Part shown: piece by piece, positions 56,106 through 64,000 of the stretch
Position numbering within the stretch: position 1 is the first letter of the stretch
How the letters are laid out: each line of letters opens with the position of its first letter
DNA from: Xanthomonas nasturtii
Lineage (GTDB): Bacteria; Pseudomonadota; Gammaproteobacteria; Xanthomonadales; Xanthomonadaceae
Reading direction: 5' to 3'
NCBI RefSeq assembly: GCF_001660815.1
Contig: NZ_LYMI01000017.1
Coordinates: 1-64,000, forward strand
DNA length: 64,000 bases
Notes under the pieces: model-generated
Told to the model about the DNA's origin: nothing
Databases searched by the model: none
What the model saw: only the letters and a program-made list of their open reading frames with translations
Position numbers and translations under genes: made by a program

Positions 56106-57037
56106 GGCGCCGCCTTGGCCTGCACACGGGCAGGCGCAGCGGCCGGGGCCGCGTGAGCGGTGTCAGGCAGGATGCTCACCGTGGCGGTGCGCCCGGCGAT
56201 CAACTGCACCTGCGCAGGCACGCGGTCCAGCACGATGCGCACCGGGATGCGCTGCGCCAGCCGCACCCAGTCGAACGCCGGGGTGACATTGGGTAGCGCG
56301 CCGGCGCTGCCGCTGCGGTAGCGGTCTTCGATCCCGGCGGCGATGCTCTGCACGTGCCCGTGCAAGGTGCCCGGCTCGCCCATCAGCTGCACGTCCACGC
56401 GCTGGCCGGGGTGCACGCCGTGCAGGCGGGTCTCTTCGAAATAGCCATCGACACGGAACGAGCCGGTGTCCAGCACCGCCACTACCGGCCGCCCGGCGCT
56501 GACGTAGTTGCCCACGCGCACGGTGCGGTCGCTGACATGGCCATCGGCGGGGCTGCGTACCTCGGTACGGTCCAGATTGAGCTGGGCCAGATCCACCGCC
56601 GATTGCGCCGTGGCCACCGCGGCCTGCGCCTTTTGCACGTTCGAACGGCGCACTTCCGCATCTTCGGCGGCGACCAGGTCCTGCAGGCTGCGATCGCGCG
56701 CACTCTCGCGGCGCAACTGGCGCAGCGTGGCCTGGCGCTCGGCCAGCGCGGCACGCGCCTGTTCCAGCGCAATCGCATAGCGCGCGCGGTCCACCACGAA
56801 CAGCAACTGCCCGCGCTTGACGGCCTGGTTGTCGGCCACCGCCACCGACTCCACCAACCCGGAGACATCCGGCGCCACCTGCACCACATCGGCGCCCACG
56901 TGCGCATCGCGTGTCCACGGCGCCTCCATGTAATAGCGCCACAGGTGCTGCAACACCAACGCGGCCACCACCACCATTGCCAGGGTCAGCAGCGCCGGCC
57001 CCGCGGTCTTGATCAACTTTTTCACGAGTGCATCCAA
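56102..57037 (-). CDS. HlyD-family periplasmic adaptor (AaeA/EmrA type)
   Basis: A 311-residue adaptor linking pump and duct. One N-terminal membrane helix (about 12-30) is followed by TRDAHVGADVVQVAPDVSGLV (the biotinyl-lipoyl half), a coiled-coil hairpin (about 75-150), then DRTEVRSPADGHVSDRTVRVG and the beta-barrel domain VDGYFEETRLHGVHPGQ. This is the p-hydroxybenzoate efflux layout. The start overlaps the DUF1656 gene by 16 bases. Confidence 0.94.
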   Translation of the reverse strand: MDALVKKLIKTAGPALLTLAMVVVAALVLQHLWRYYMEAPWTRDAHVGADVVQVAPDVSGLVESVAVADNQAVKRGQLLFVVDRARYAIALEQARAALAERQATLRQLRRESARDRSLQDLVAAEDAEVRRSNVQKAQAAVATAQSAVDLAQLNLDRTEVRSPADGHVSDRTVRVGNYVSAGRPVVAVLDTGSFRVDGYFEETRLHGVHPGQRVDVQLMGEPGTLHGHVQSIAAGIEDRYRSGSAGALPNVTPAFDWVRLAQRIPVRIVLDRVPAQVQLIAGRTATVSILPDTAHAAPAAAPARVQAKAAP

Positions 57038-57231
57038 CGGGTAAGGAAAAACAGGCCGCCCAGCAGCGCGATGTACAGCGCCAGGTTGAACAGCGCCGGG
57101 TGCCAGATGTAGCGATACGCGCCGGCGCGGGTCAGCAGCGCGGCGAGCGCGCTATTGAGCAGGTAGGCCAGCGTCATCAACGCCAGCAAGGTGGGCACGA
57201 ACACCCCGTAAAGACTGAATTCGCCGTACAT
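57022..57231 (-). CDS. DUF1656 (AaeX-like) small membrane protein
   Basis: A 69-residue protein with two membrane helices and the family opening MYGEFSLYGVFVPTLLAL, ending LFFLTRWMHS. DUF1656 proteins always sit next to HlyD/FUSC exporters and are named AaeX in E. coli. The start at 57231 is fixed by the conserved N-terminus. It is the first structural gene of the efflux operon, about 110 bases after marR. Confidence 0.92.
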   Translation of the reverse strand: MYGEFSLYGVFVPTLLALMTLAYLLNSALAALLTRAGAYRYIWHPALFNLALYIALLGGLFFLTRWMHS

Positions 57232-57340
57232 CGGGCACATCCTGGGCAATGGGAAACACCTGCGTCCGGGCAGCGCGCAGTGCGCGCCATGCCGTCCGCA
57301 ACTCACAAGCGGCGCTGCAGGGCGACGCCTGACACCCGAC

Positions 57341-57796
57341 TCAGTCGGGCTGGCTCAGCCGCGCGTGCGCCTGCGCGATCTGCTCCCACAGGGTCAGTAC
57401 CACCTGCACGTCGGCATCGCCGAGCGTGCCGAACACCTCGGCGCGCAACGCATCCAGGCGGATTTCGATACGCCCGGCCAGCGCCTGGCCTGCATCGGTG
57501 AGCCACAGCTGATTGGCACGGCGGTCGCTGCTGTCGGCTTCGCGGCGCACCAGCGCCTGTGCGGCCAGCTTGTCCAGTAGCCGCACCAGTGAGGGGCCTT
57601 CCATGCCCAATCGCTGGGCCAGCGCCACCTGGCGGATGCCGCCGTCGGAGCGGCCGATCATCAGCAACGGCCCGGTGCAGGCGCTGGACAGCCCGAACTC
57701 GGCAAACGCCTGGTCGGCCAAGCGCTGCCATTGGCGGGCGGCCACCAGCAGGCCGGAACTGAGCTGAGCGCGTGGGGAGAGCGTGTTGTTCGACAT
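57341..57796 (-). CDS. MarR-family repressor of the efflux operon
   Basis: A 151-residue winged helix-turn-helix protein. The recognition helices are RQVALAQRLGMEGPSLVRLLD, and the wing has VRREADSSDRRANQLWLTDAG, the MarR signature. It is transcribed in the same direction as the efflux genes, so it probably represses the whole unit and releases DNA on binding an aromatic ligand. The start is at 57796, close to two inverted repeats. Confidence 0.92.
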   Translation of the reverse strand: MSNNTLSPRAQLSSGLLVAARQWQRLADQAFAEFGLSSACTGPLLMIGRSDGGIRQVALAQRLGMEGPSLVRLLDKLAAQALVRREADSSDRRANQLWLTDAGQALAGRIEIRLDALRAEVFGTLGDADVQVVLTLWEQIAQAHARLSQPD

Positions 57797-57800
57797 GATA

Positions 57801-57829
57801 GATAGGATGCTATCAATTCACAAATGAAT
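57801..57829. promoter_or_regulatory. MarR operator candidates
   Basis: Two inverted repeats, GATAG-N4-CTATC (57801-57814) and ATTCA-N4-TGAAT (57816-57829), sit just before the marR start, where autoregulatory sites occur. They also lie upstream of folE on the other strand. Assignment is inferred. Confidence 0.5.
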
Positions 57830-57926
57830 CAATAGTCACTGAACCCGCGCAAGCCGACGCAACCGCCACTGGGGCGGCCGGGCAGTCCTCAGGTACCATG
57901 CTCGCCCCCTTTGGGTGCACCTGCGC

Positions 57927-58529
57927 ATGAGCCAGTCCGACCAGCCCGATTCCTCCGTGACCCAGACCCAGGCCGAAGAGGCCGTGCGCACCCTGCTGCG
58001 CTGGGCCGGCGAAGATCCCACGCGCGAAGGCCTGCTGGACACCCCGCGCCGGGTGGCCGAAGCCTATGGCGACTGGTTCAGCGGCTACCGCGAAGAACCG
58101 CGCGAATACCTGGAACGCACCTTCGAGGAAGTGGCCGGCTACGACGAGCTGATCGTGCTGCGCGACATCTCCTACGAAAGCCATTGCGAGCACCACATGG
58201 CGCCGATCATCGGCAAGGTGCATGTGGGTTATCTGCCGCGCGGCAAGGTCGTGGGCATCAGCAAGCTCGCCCGCGTGGTGGAAAGCTACGCGCGGCGCTT
58301 CCAGGTGCAGGAAAAGATGACCGCGCAGATCGCCCAGTGCATCCAGGACGTGCTGCAACCGCGCGGCGTGGGCGTGGTGGTGGAAGGCGCACACGAGTGC
58401 ATGACCACCCGCGGCATCCACAAGCGCGGCGTCAGCATGGTCACTTCCAAGATGCTGGGCAGCTTCCGCGAAGACGCGCGCACCCGCGCCGAATTCCTGC
58501 AGTTCCTCGAAGTGGGCGGCAAGCGTTGA
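57927..58529 (+). CDS. folE: GTP cyclohydrolase I
   Basis: A 200-residue enzyme that converts GTP to dihydroneopterin triphosphate, the first step of folate synthesis. The zinc and catalytic block [20 protein letters not shown] (Cys, His and His ligands) and [10 protein letters not shown] (third Cys) are intact, with [17 protein letters not shown] between them. Length is normal. The ATG at 57927 is preferred over one four codons earlier because the domain starts soon after. Confidence 0.97.
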   Translation: MSQSDQPDSSVTQTQAEEAVRTLLRWAGEDPTREGLLDTPRRVAEAYGDWFSGYREEPREYLERTFEEVAGYDELIVLRDISYESHCEHHMAPIIGKVHVGYLPRGKVVGISKLARVVESYARRFQVQEKMTAQIAQCIQDVLQPRGVGVVVEGAHECMTTRGIHKRGVSMVTSKMLGSFREDARTRAEFLQFLEVGGKR

Positions 58530-58700
58530 GGCAGCCGTTGCGCGGTCGCGGTGTAACGTCTGGCCACGGGCGTTCGGAGCATGGTCGGGAGCACCGCTGA
58601 TGTTGGCCCGCGGACGCCGGTACGCCCTTCGCGCATCACCGCTGCCGGGCGTTGAGGGGCGGTATTTGCTGTGGCTCGACGTGAGCGTCAGCATAGCGGC

Positions 58701-60170
58701 ATGAAACATCTCGTCCGGATCGTCCGCTATCGCAGCCTGCGTGAGAGCCCGTTGTGGAAGCTGCTGGCCGCCGACCACGCGCCGGAAGTGATCGGCCTGC
58801 TGCAGTCGCTGCTGCTGGACGGTGAGCGCCTGCTCCCGGCGGCGGTCCTGCACGAACGCCTGCAGCGCATGCTCGACGAACTCAACGCCGAACAGCTTGC
58901 ACGCGACCTGCCGCGCACCGCGCAGGCCTATGTGGCGCATTGGCTGGCACAGGGCTGGCTGGAGCGTCATCTGCCCGAGGGCGCGCAGCAAGAGCAATTC
59001 GAGCTGTCCACCCAGGCCGCGCAGGCGATCCGCTTCGTCGATGGGCTGGAGCACAGCCGTGGCGCGGCGACCGAGAGCCGGCTGGCGTTGGTGATGCAGC
59101 AGCTGGCCCAGTTGGCCGCCCTGACCGAGACCAACCCGGATGCACGCCTGTCGGCGCTGCGTGACGAGCGCGACCGCATCGATGCGGAGATCGCGCGGGT
59201 GGCCGCCGGCAAAGTTGCCTCGCTGGACGGCAAGCGCGCACTGGAACGCACCCGCCAGGTGATTGCGCTGGCCGATGAACTGACCGAAGACTTCCGCCGC
59301 GTGCGCGACGATTTCGAGCAGCTCAACCGGCAGTTTCGCGAACGCATCATCGACGACGAGGGCGAGCGCGGCGACGTGCTGACCCGGCTGTTCGAAGGCG
59401 TGGACGTGATCGGTGACAGCGACGCAGGACGCAGCTTTCAGGCATTCTGGGCGCTGCTCAACGACGCTGAACAGAGCGCGCAGCTGGACGCGGCCCTGGA
59501 GACCGTGCTGGGGCGTGCCTTCGCGCGCAAGCTGGACCGGCGCGAACGCAGCTTTCTGCGCGGGCTCACCGGCACCATGCTCGAGCGCGGCGGGCAGGTG
59601 CACGATGTCATGCAGCATTTCGCGCGCAGCCTGCGCGGCTTCGTGCAGAGCCGCGGTTACCTGGAACAGCGCCGGCTCAACCGCCTGCTCAAGCAGGCGC
59701 AGGCCGATGCGCTCAGCCTGCGCGAGCACGTACCGGCGCAGCGCCTGATCGGCCGCGATCTGATGCTGACCACCAGCCGGCTGCGCTCGCTGGCGCAATG
59801 GCGCCTGCACGACCCGCGCCAGCAGCAGGTCGATGGCAACATCCAGCGTAACGAGGCAGCGGCCATCTCGCTGGACAGCGTGGGCGATCTGGTCGCGCAG
59901 TCGGAGATCGACTTCCGCAGCCTGCGCCGCGATCTGTTCGAGCTGCTTGACGCCCGGCCGCAGGTTTCCATCGCCCAGGCACTGGAGCAGCGCCAGGCCA
60001 CGCAGGGGCTGGGCAGCGTCATCGGCTATCTGTCGCTAGGCACGCGTCACGGCGTGGTCGACGCCGACCAGTTCGAACTGGCGCACTGGCGCGGCAGCGA
60101 CGGCCAATGGCGTCGCGCGCGCATTCCGTTGATCTGGTTTACCCGGGAGAAACGCCATGAACTGGCCTGA
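58701..60170 (+). CDS. jetA: Wadjet subunit JetA (DUF3375, MukF-like kleisin)
   Basis: A 489-residue DUF3375 protein, the kleisin-like component of the type I Wadjet (JetABCD) complex that recognises and cuts circular plasmids. It starts [20 protein letters not shown] and has the winged-helix-rich N-half and long coiled-coil core ([20 protein letters not shown]). The C-terminal winged helix ends [12 protein letters not shown]. Length is typical. The ATG at 58701 was chosen over an upstream GTG. It overlaps jetB by 14 bases. Confidence 0.93.
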   Translation: MKHLVRIVRYRSLRESPLWKLLAADHAPEVIGLLQSLLLDGERLLPAAVLHERLQRMLDELNAEQLARDLPRTAQAYVAHWLAQGWLERHLPEGAQQEQFELSTQAAQAIRFVDGLEHSRGAATESRLALVMQQLAQLAALTETNPDARLSALRDERDRIDAEIARVAAGKVASLDGKRALERTRQVIALADELTEDFRRVRDDFEQLNRQFRERIIDDEGERGDVLTRLFEGVDVIGDSDAGRSFQAFWALLNDAEQSAQLDAALETVLGRAFARKLDRRERSFLRGLTGTMLERGGQVHDVMQHFARSLRGFVQSRGYLEQRRLNRLLKQAQADALSLREHVPAQRLIGRDLMLTTSRLRSLAQWRLHDPRQQQVDGNIQRNEAAAISLDSVGDLVAQSEIDFRSLRRDLFELLDARPQVSIAQALEQRQATQGLGSVIGYLSLGTRHGVVDADQFELAHWRGSDGQWRRARIPLIWFTREKRHELA

Positions 60171-60885
60171 GCACGACCATGACCACGGACATGATCCGGA
60201 CGAGATCGACGCCGACGCCACCGCTACCGCGCTGGCCGATCCGTCACCGACGCCGGCCAACGGCCTGTTTCCGGGCGACACCGGGCAGCTGTCGATCGAG
60301 GCGCGGCGGGCGCTGTGCCAGTTGCTCAGCGGCCCCAGCGTGGACGCACAGCGGCATGGCCGCCTGTGGCCGGCCTTGCTGCGGAGCGAGGCGGTAATCC
60401 GCAGCGCCCTGGCCGAGCTATTCCTTGAGCTGGTGCTCGATCGCGAGGCCGGCATCGCCTTCACCCGCCAGGCGGACACCGGCGAGCTGGACGCCCCGGT
60501 GCTGCTGCGTTCCTCGCCGCTGACCTTCATCGACTCGGTGCTGCTGCTGCATCTGCGTCAGCAACTGGCCGACGCCGACGCCGACGCGCGCGGCGTGCGT
60601 GCGGTGGTGGAAGACGCAGAGCTGAGCGATGCATTGGCCGTGTACGAAAAGAATCTCTCCACCGACCGCGCCGGCTTCCTGCGCCGGGTGGCCACGGCGG
60701 TGCAGAAGATGAAGGACAACCACGTGCTCACCCGGTTGCGCGGCGACGAGGCGCGCTATGAAGTGTCGCCCGCACTCAAGCTGCTGTTCTCGGCCGAAGA
60801 TGTCGCGGCGCTGGGGCAGGTCTATCGCCAACTGCGCGAAGGCCCGGCAGACACCGACACCGACGCGCCGACCGCGCGCACCTAG
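60157..60885 (+). CDS. jetB: Wadjet subunit JetB (DUF4194, MukE-like)
   Basis: A 242-residue DUF4194 protein, the KITE partner of JetA. After an Asp/His-rich leader ([15 protein letters not shown]) come [20 protein letters not shown], then [41 protein letters not shown] and [21 protein letters not shown], the blocks seen in MukE-like proteins. The His-rich leader is unusual and could bind metal. It overlaps the jetA end. Confidence 0.92.
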   Translation: MNWPEHDHDHGHDPDEIDADATATALADPSPTPANGLFPGDTGQLSIEARRALCQLLSGPSVDAQRHGRLWPALLRSEAVIRSALAELFLELVLDREAGIAFTRQADTGELDAPVLLRSSPLTFIDSVLLLHLRQQLADADADARGVRAVVEDAELSDALAVYEKNLSTDRAGFLRRVATAVQKMKDNHVLTRLRGDEARYEVSPALKLLFSAEDVAALGQVYRQLREGPADTDTDAPTART

Positions 60886-60931
60886 CGCTGCGGGTGCCGA
60901 GTCGCTACAGCACCCGCCGGCGCTTTTTTTT
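60885..60931 (+). terminator. Attenuator-like terminator between jetB and jetC
   Basis: Arms GCGCTGCGGGTGC (60885-60897) and GCACCCGCCGGCGC (60910-60923) pair with one bulge, and eight T residues follow (60924-60931). It is a good intrinsic terminator by form, placed inside the operon and 22 bases before jetC. It may set the stoichiometry of JetAB relative to JetC. Confidence 0.75.
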
Positions 60932-60952
60932 GCACATTCTGGACAGTAACTG

Positions 60953-63900
60953 ATGACTTCCGCCGCCTCTTCCAGCCTGTTCGGCAACGACCTGCCCGAC
61001 CCGCGTCTGCAGCAATTTCGCATGCGGCGTCTGCAGGTCTACAACTGGGGCACGTTTTCCGGCCTGACCGAAGTGCCGATCGCCGAACGCGGCTTTCTGT
61101 TCGTCGGCCGCTCCGGCTCGGGTAAATCCACCTTGCTGGACGCGATGTCGGCACTGCTCACCCCGCCCAGCATCGTCGACTTCAACGCCGCCGCGCGCGA
61201 GGCCGAGCGCAGCGGCCGCGACCGCAACCTGGTGTCGTACGTGCGCGGCGCCTGGGCCGACCAGCAGGACAGCGCCTCCGGCGAAATCGCCACGCAATAT
61301 CTGCGCAAGGGCGCCACCTGGACCGCACTGGTGCTGGAATACCGCAACGGCGAAGACCGCGTGGTCAGCCTGGTGCGGCTGTTCTGGATCGCCGGCAGCA
61401 GCGCGGCCACCGGTGATGTCCGCAAGCACTACATGGTGGCCGAGCGCGCCTTCGATGTGGCGCAGGATCTGGCCGGCTTCGATCTGGATCTGCGCAAGCT
61501 CAAGCAGCGCCTGCAGGACGTGCACCACTTCGACAGTTTCGCCGGCTACGCCGAACGCTTCCGCCACCAGCTGGGCATCCACAACGAGATGGCGCTGCGC
61601 CTGCTGCACAAGACCCAATCGGCGAAGAATCTGGGCGATCTCAACGCCTTCCTGCGCGGTTTCATGTTGGAAGAACCCAAGACCTTCGATGCGGCCGAAC
61701 GCCTGGTCGGCGACTTCGCCGAACTCGATGGCGCCCACCATGCGGTGGTGACCGCGCGTCGCCAGGTGGAAACCCTGCTGCCTGCCCGCGCCCACCACGC
61801 CGAGCTGCTGCAGCTGCGCCGCCAGCGCAGCGAACTGGAAGAACTCAAACTCGGCATCGATGCCTATCGCGAACAGCGCCGGCTCGCACTGCTGGATGCA
61901 CGGCTGCAGGAACTGGACGTGCAGGACCGTGGGCTGGCCGGCGAAGAGGGCCAACGCCGGGCGGCCCTGGACAACCACACCCGCCATCTGGACGACCTGG
62001 AGGCGCAGCGCCGCGCCCAGGGCGGCGAACGCATCGATGCGCTGGAGCGCGAACAGACCCAGCTGCAGGCCGAGCGCGACCGCCGTGCCGCCAAGCGTGC
62101 GCAGGCCGAGCAGGCCTGCCGCGCACTGCAACAGGCACTGGCCGGCAGCGCGCATGGCTTTGCCGAACAGACCGCCCAGGCACGCGTGGCGCTGGAAGAC
62201 GGCCAACGTGCCGCCGCCGCGCTCGATGAAGCCATCAGCGAACGCCTGGCCGGCAAGCACGAGGACAGCAAACGCTTTGCCGAAGTGCGTGCGGAAATCG
62301 AGGCGCTGACCCGCAATCCTTCCAATATCCCCGCCCCGATGCAGAGCCTGCGCGCGCGCCTGAGCGCCGACACCGGCGTGCCCGAGGCGGCGCTGCCGTT
62401 CGTCGGCGAGCTGACCCAGGTGCGCGACGACGCGTCGGCCTGGCGCGGCGCCATCGAACGCGTACTGCATGGGTTTGCGCAATCGTTGTTGGTGGACGAG
62501 CGGCATTACGCCGAGGTCGCCGACTGGGTCAACCGCACCCACCTGGGCACGCGGCTGGTGTATTACCGCGTGCGTGGCAACGAGCCGGCGCTGAGCGGGC
62601 GCGAACCCGGCGCCGCCTCGTTGCTGCACAAGTTGCAGCTGCGCGAGCATGCCTTCGCCGGCTGGCTGCGCCGCGAGCTGGGCAAACGCTTCGATTACGA
62701 CTGCGTGGACAACGCCAAGGCCTTGCGCCACGCCGAGCGCGCCATCACGCGCGAGGGCCAGGTCAAGCATCCGGGCGAGCGCTACGAAAAAGACGATCGT
62801 CATGCCGTCGGCGACCGCCGCCGCTGGTTGCTGGGTTTCGACAACCGCGACAAGCTGGCGCTGTTCGAACGCGAAGGTCAGGAGCTGGCGCAGCGCATCG
62901 CCAACTGCGATGCCGAGGTGGCCGGTCTGCGCGCACAGCGCGAGCGCGACGGGACGCGCCGCCTGGCCTACAACACCCTGGTCAATCTGAGCTGGGAAGA
63001 AATCGATGTGGCCGCCTCGCTGCAGCGGTTGAGCCAGATCGCCGACACGCTGCAGCAACTGCGCGAAGGCGATGCCAACCTGCGCGCGCTGGGCGAGGCG
63101 ATCGATCGCACCCGCACCGACATCGTGCAGGCCACGCGTACCTTCGAGGGCGTGCGCACCGAGCGGATCACGCTGGGCGCCGAGCGCACCCGCCTGGAAA
63201 AACAGCATCTGGAATGCGCAGATGCAAACGCACGCGTAGTGACGCCGTTACAGCAGCAGGGTCTGGCCGAGCGCCTGCAGACGCTCGGCGAGGTGAGCCT
63301 GGACACGTTGCAGGAGCGCTTCCGTCATCTCGAACGCGGCCTGGATGCGCAGCTGGCGCTCAGCAAGGACGAACTCACCCGCCTCGAGCAACTGCTGCTC
63401 GGCTGCTTCCGCCGCTATTGCCAGCAATGGCCCGAAGACAGCGGCGATCTGAGCCCGACCCTGGAAGGCGCCGACGATTTCCTCGCCCGCCTGCAGCGGC
63501 TGGAACGCGATGGCCTGCCGCAGCACGAGGCACGTTTCTTCGATCTGCTGCAAAGCCAGAGCAAGAACAACCTGCTCGCCTTGCAACGGCATACCGCCGA
63601 GGCGCGCAAATCGATCGCCCAGCGCCTGGACGAGGTCAATGCCAGCCTGGAACAGGTGCCGTTCAATCACGGCACCTTGCTGACCATCGAATTGAGCGAC
63701 CGCCGCCTGCCGGAGGTGATCGAATTCCATCAACGCCTGCGCGATGTGCTCGGCCACCACCAGACCGAACAGCGCGAGGTGGCCGAACAGCAATTTTCCG
63801 TGCTGCGCCAGCTGGTGGGCAAACTCGGCTCGCAGGAGGGCGAAGACAAGCGTTGGCGCGAGCTGGTGCTGGACGTCCGCCTGCATGTCGAATTCGTCGG

Positions 63901-64000
63901 CGTCGAACTGGACGCGGCCACGCGGCAACAGGTGGAAATCTACCGCAGCGGCGCCGGCAAGTCCGGCGGTCAGCGCCAGAAGCTGGCAACGACCTGCCTG
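60953..64000 (+). CDS. jetC: Wadjet subunit JetC (SMC-like ATPase), cut by window edge
   Basis: A frame open from the ATG at 60953 to the window end, 1016 residues so far. Walker A is VGRSGSGKSTLLDAM (Gly52 to Ser59), followed by the MksB/MukB-type head, long coiled-coil arms (about 280-420 and 640-900), a hinge-like middle and the signature SGGQRQKLATTCL at the edge. The Walker B and H-loop must lie just beyond. It is the motor of the anti-plasmid complex, and jetD, the topoisomerase-like nuclease, should follow to the right. Confidence 0.94.
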   Translation, partial: MTSAASSSLFGNDLPDPRLQQFRMRRLQVYNWGTFSGLTEVPIAERGFLFVGRSGSGKSTLLDAMSALLTPPSIVDFNAAAREAERSGRDRNLVSYVRGAWADQQDSASGEIATQYLRKGATWTALVLEYRNGEDRVVSLVRLFWIAGSSAATGDVRKHYMVAERAFDVAQDLAGFDLDLRKLKQRLQDVHHFDSFAGYAERFRHQLGIHNEMALRLLHKTQSAKNLGDLNAFLRGFMLEEPKTFDAAERLVGDFAELDGAHHAVVTARRQVETLLPARAHHAELLQLRRQRSELEELKLGIDAYREQRRLALLDARLQELDVQDRGLAGEEGQRRAALDNHTRHLDDLEAQRRAQGGERIDALEREQTQLQAERDRRAAKRAQAEQACRALQQALAGSAHGFAEQTAQARVALEDGQRAAAALDEAISERLAGKHEDSKRFAEVRAEIEALTRNPSNIPAPMQSLRARLSADTGVPEAALPFVGELTQVRDDASAWRGAIERVLHGFAQSLLVDERHYAEVADWVNRTHLGTRLVYYRVRGNEPALSGREPGAASLLHKLQLREHAFAGWLRRELGKRFDYDCVDNAKALRHAERAITREGQVKHPGERYEKDDRHAVGDRRRWLLGFDNRDKLALFEREGQELAQRIANCDAEVAGLRAQRERDGTRRLAYNTLVNLSWEEIDVAASLQRLSQIADTLQQLREGDANLRALGEAIDRTRTDIVQATRTFEGVRTERITLGAERTRLEKQHLECADANARVVTPLQQQGLAERLQTLGEVSLDTLQERFRHLERGLDAQLALSKDELTRLEQLLLGCFRRYCQQWPEDSGDLSPTLEGADDFLARLQRLERDGLPQHEARFFDLLQSQSKNNLLALQRHTAEARKSIAQRLDEVNASLEQVPFNHGTLLTIELSDRRLPEVIEFHQRLRDVLGHHQTEQREVAEQQFSVLRQLVGKLGSQEGEDKRWRELVLDVRLHVEFVGVELDAATRQQVEIYRSGAGKSGGQRQKLATTCL

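Noticed and set aside
1..64000. tRNA or rRNA genes
   Set aside because: No cloverleaf or rRNA signature noticed on either strand by eye; a short tRNA could still be missed.

Overview
The window looks like chromosomal DNA of a Xanthomonas. It is GC-rich, carries a type IV effector with the XVIPCD export domain typical of this group, a XopR-like candidate type III effector, the dense intergenic repeats seen in Xanthomonas, and an Mla operon that includes mlaA. The species cannot be fixed from sequence alone.

Layout. 1-0.8 kb: 5' part of an IS110-family transposase, then two copies of a MITE-like repeat. 0.8-9.9 kb: amino acid permease, a frameshifted glutathione S-transferase, a LysR regulator divergent from a zinc-type alcohol dehydrogenase, rmuC, small lipoproteins, a MATE remnant and a glutathione peroxidase. 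10-14.2 kb: the full phospholipid-trafficking operon mlaF-E-D-C-B-A. 14.5-22.4 kb: a DUF6916 gene, a GNAT gene and three tail-collar (MdpB-like) genes beside a divergent 1682-residue modular autotransporter. 22.5-32.5 kb: recC-recB-recD, with repeat-derived DNA inside the recB and recD frames.

32.6-40.3 kb is an accessory stretch: HigBA and ParE/antitoxin modules, an AT-rich ABC/SMC-like ATPase with an unusual Walker A, an Mrr-like nuclease with a topoisomerase-type zinc finger, and a type IV effector/immunity pair. 40.6-50.9 kb: an RluA-like pseudouridine synthase, small hypotheticals, a decayed esterase cut by an IS5-like remnant, a ParE-membrane fusion with its antitoxin, a phospholipase D-type cardiolipin synthase, the XopR-like gene and a YdeI/OmdA protein. 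51-57.8 kb: a KgtP-type MFS transporter, a copy of the MITE-like repeat, and an efflux operon (MarR, DUF1656, HlyD adaptor, FUSC pump, outer membrane factor). 57.9-64 kb: folE, then jetA-jetB-jetC of a type I Wadjet anti-plasmid system, running off the right edge before jetD.

Themes: competition and defence (X-Tfe/X-Tfi, Wadjet, toxin-antitoxin modules, RecBCD, Mrr, AAA ATPase), envelope maintenance and export (Mla, efflux, autotransporter), and heavy remodelling by short repeats and IS remnants. The least understood set is the tail-collar/GNAT/DUF6916/autotransporter cluster at 14.5-22.4 kb.
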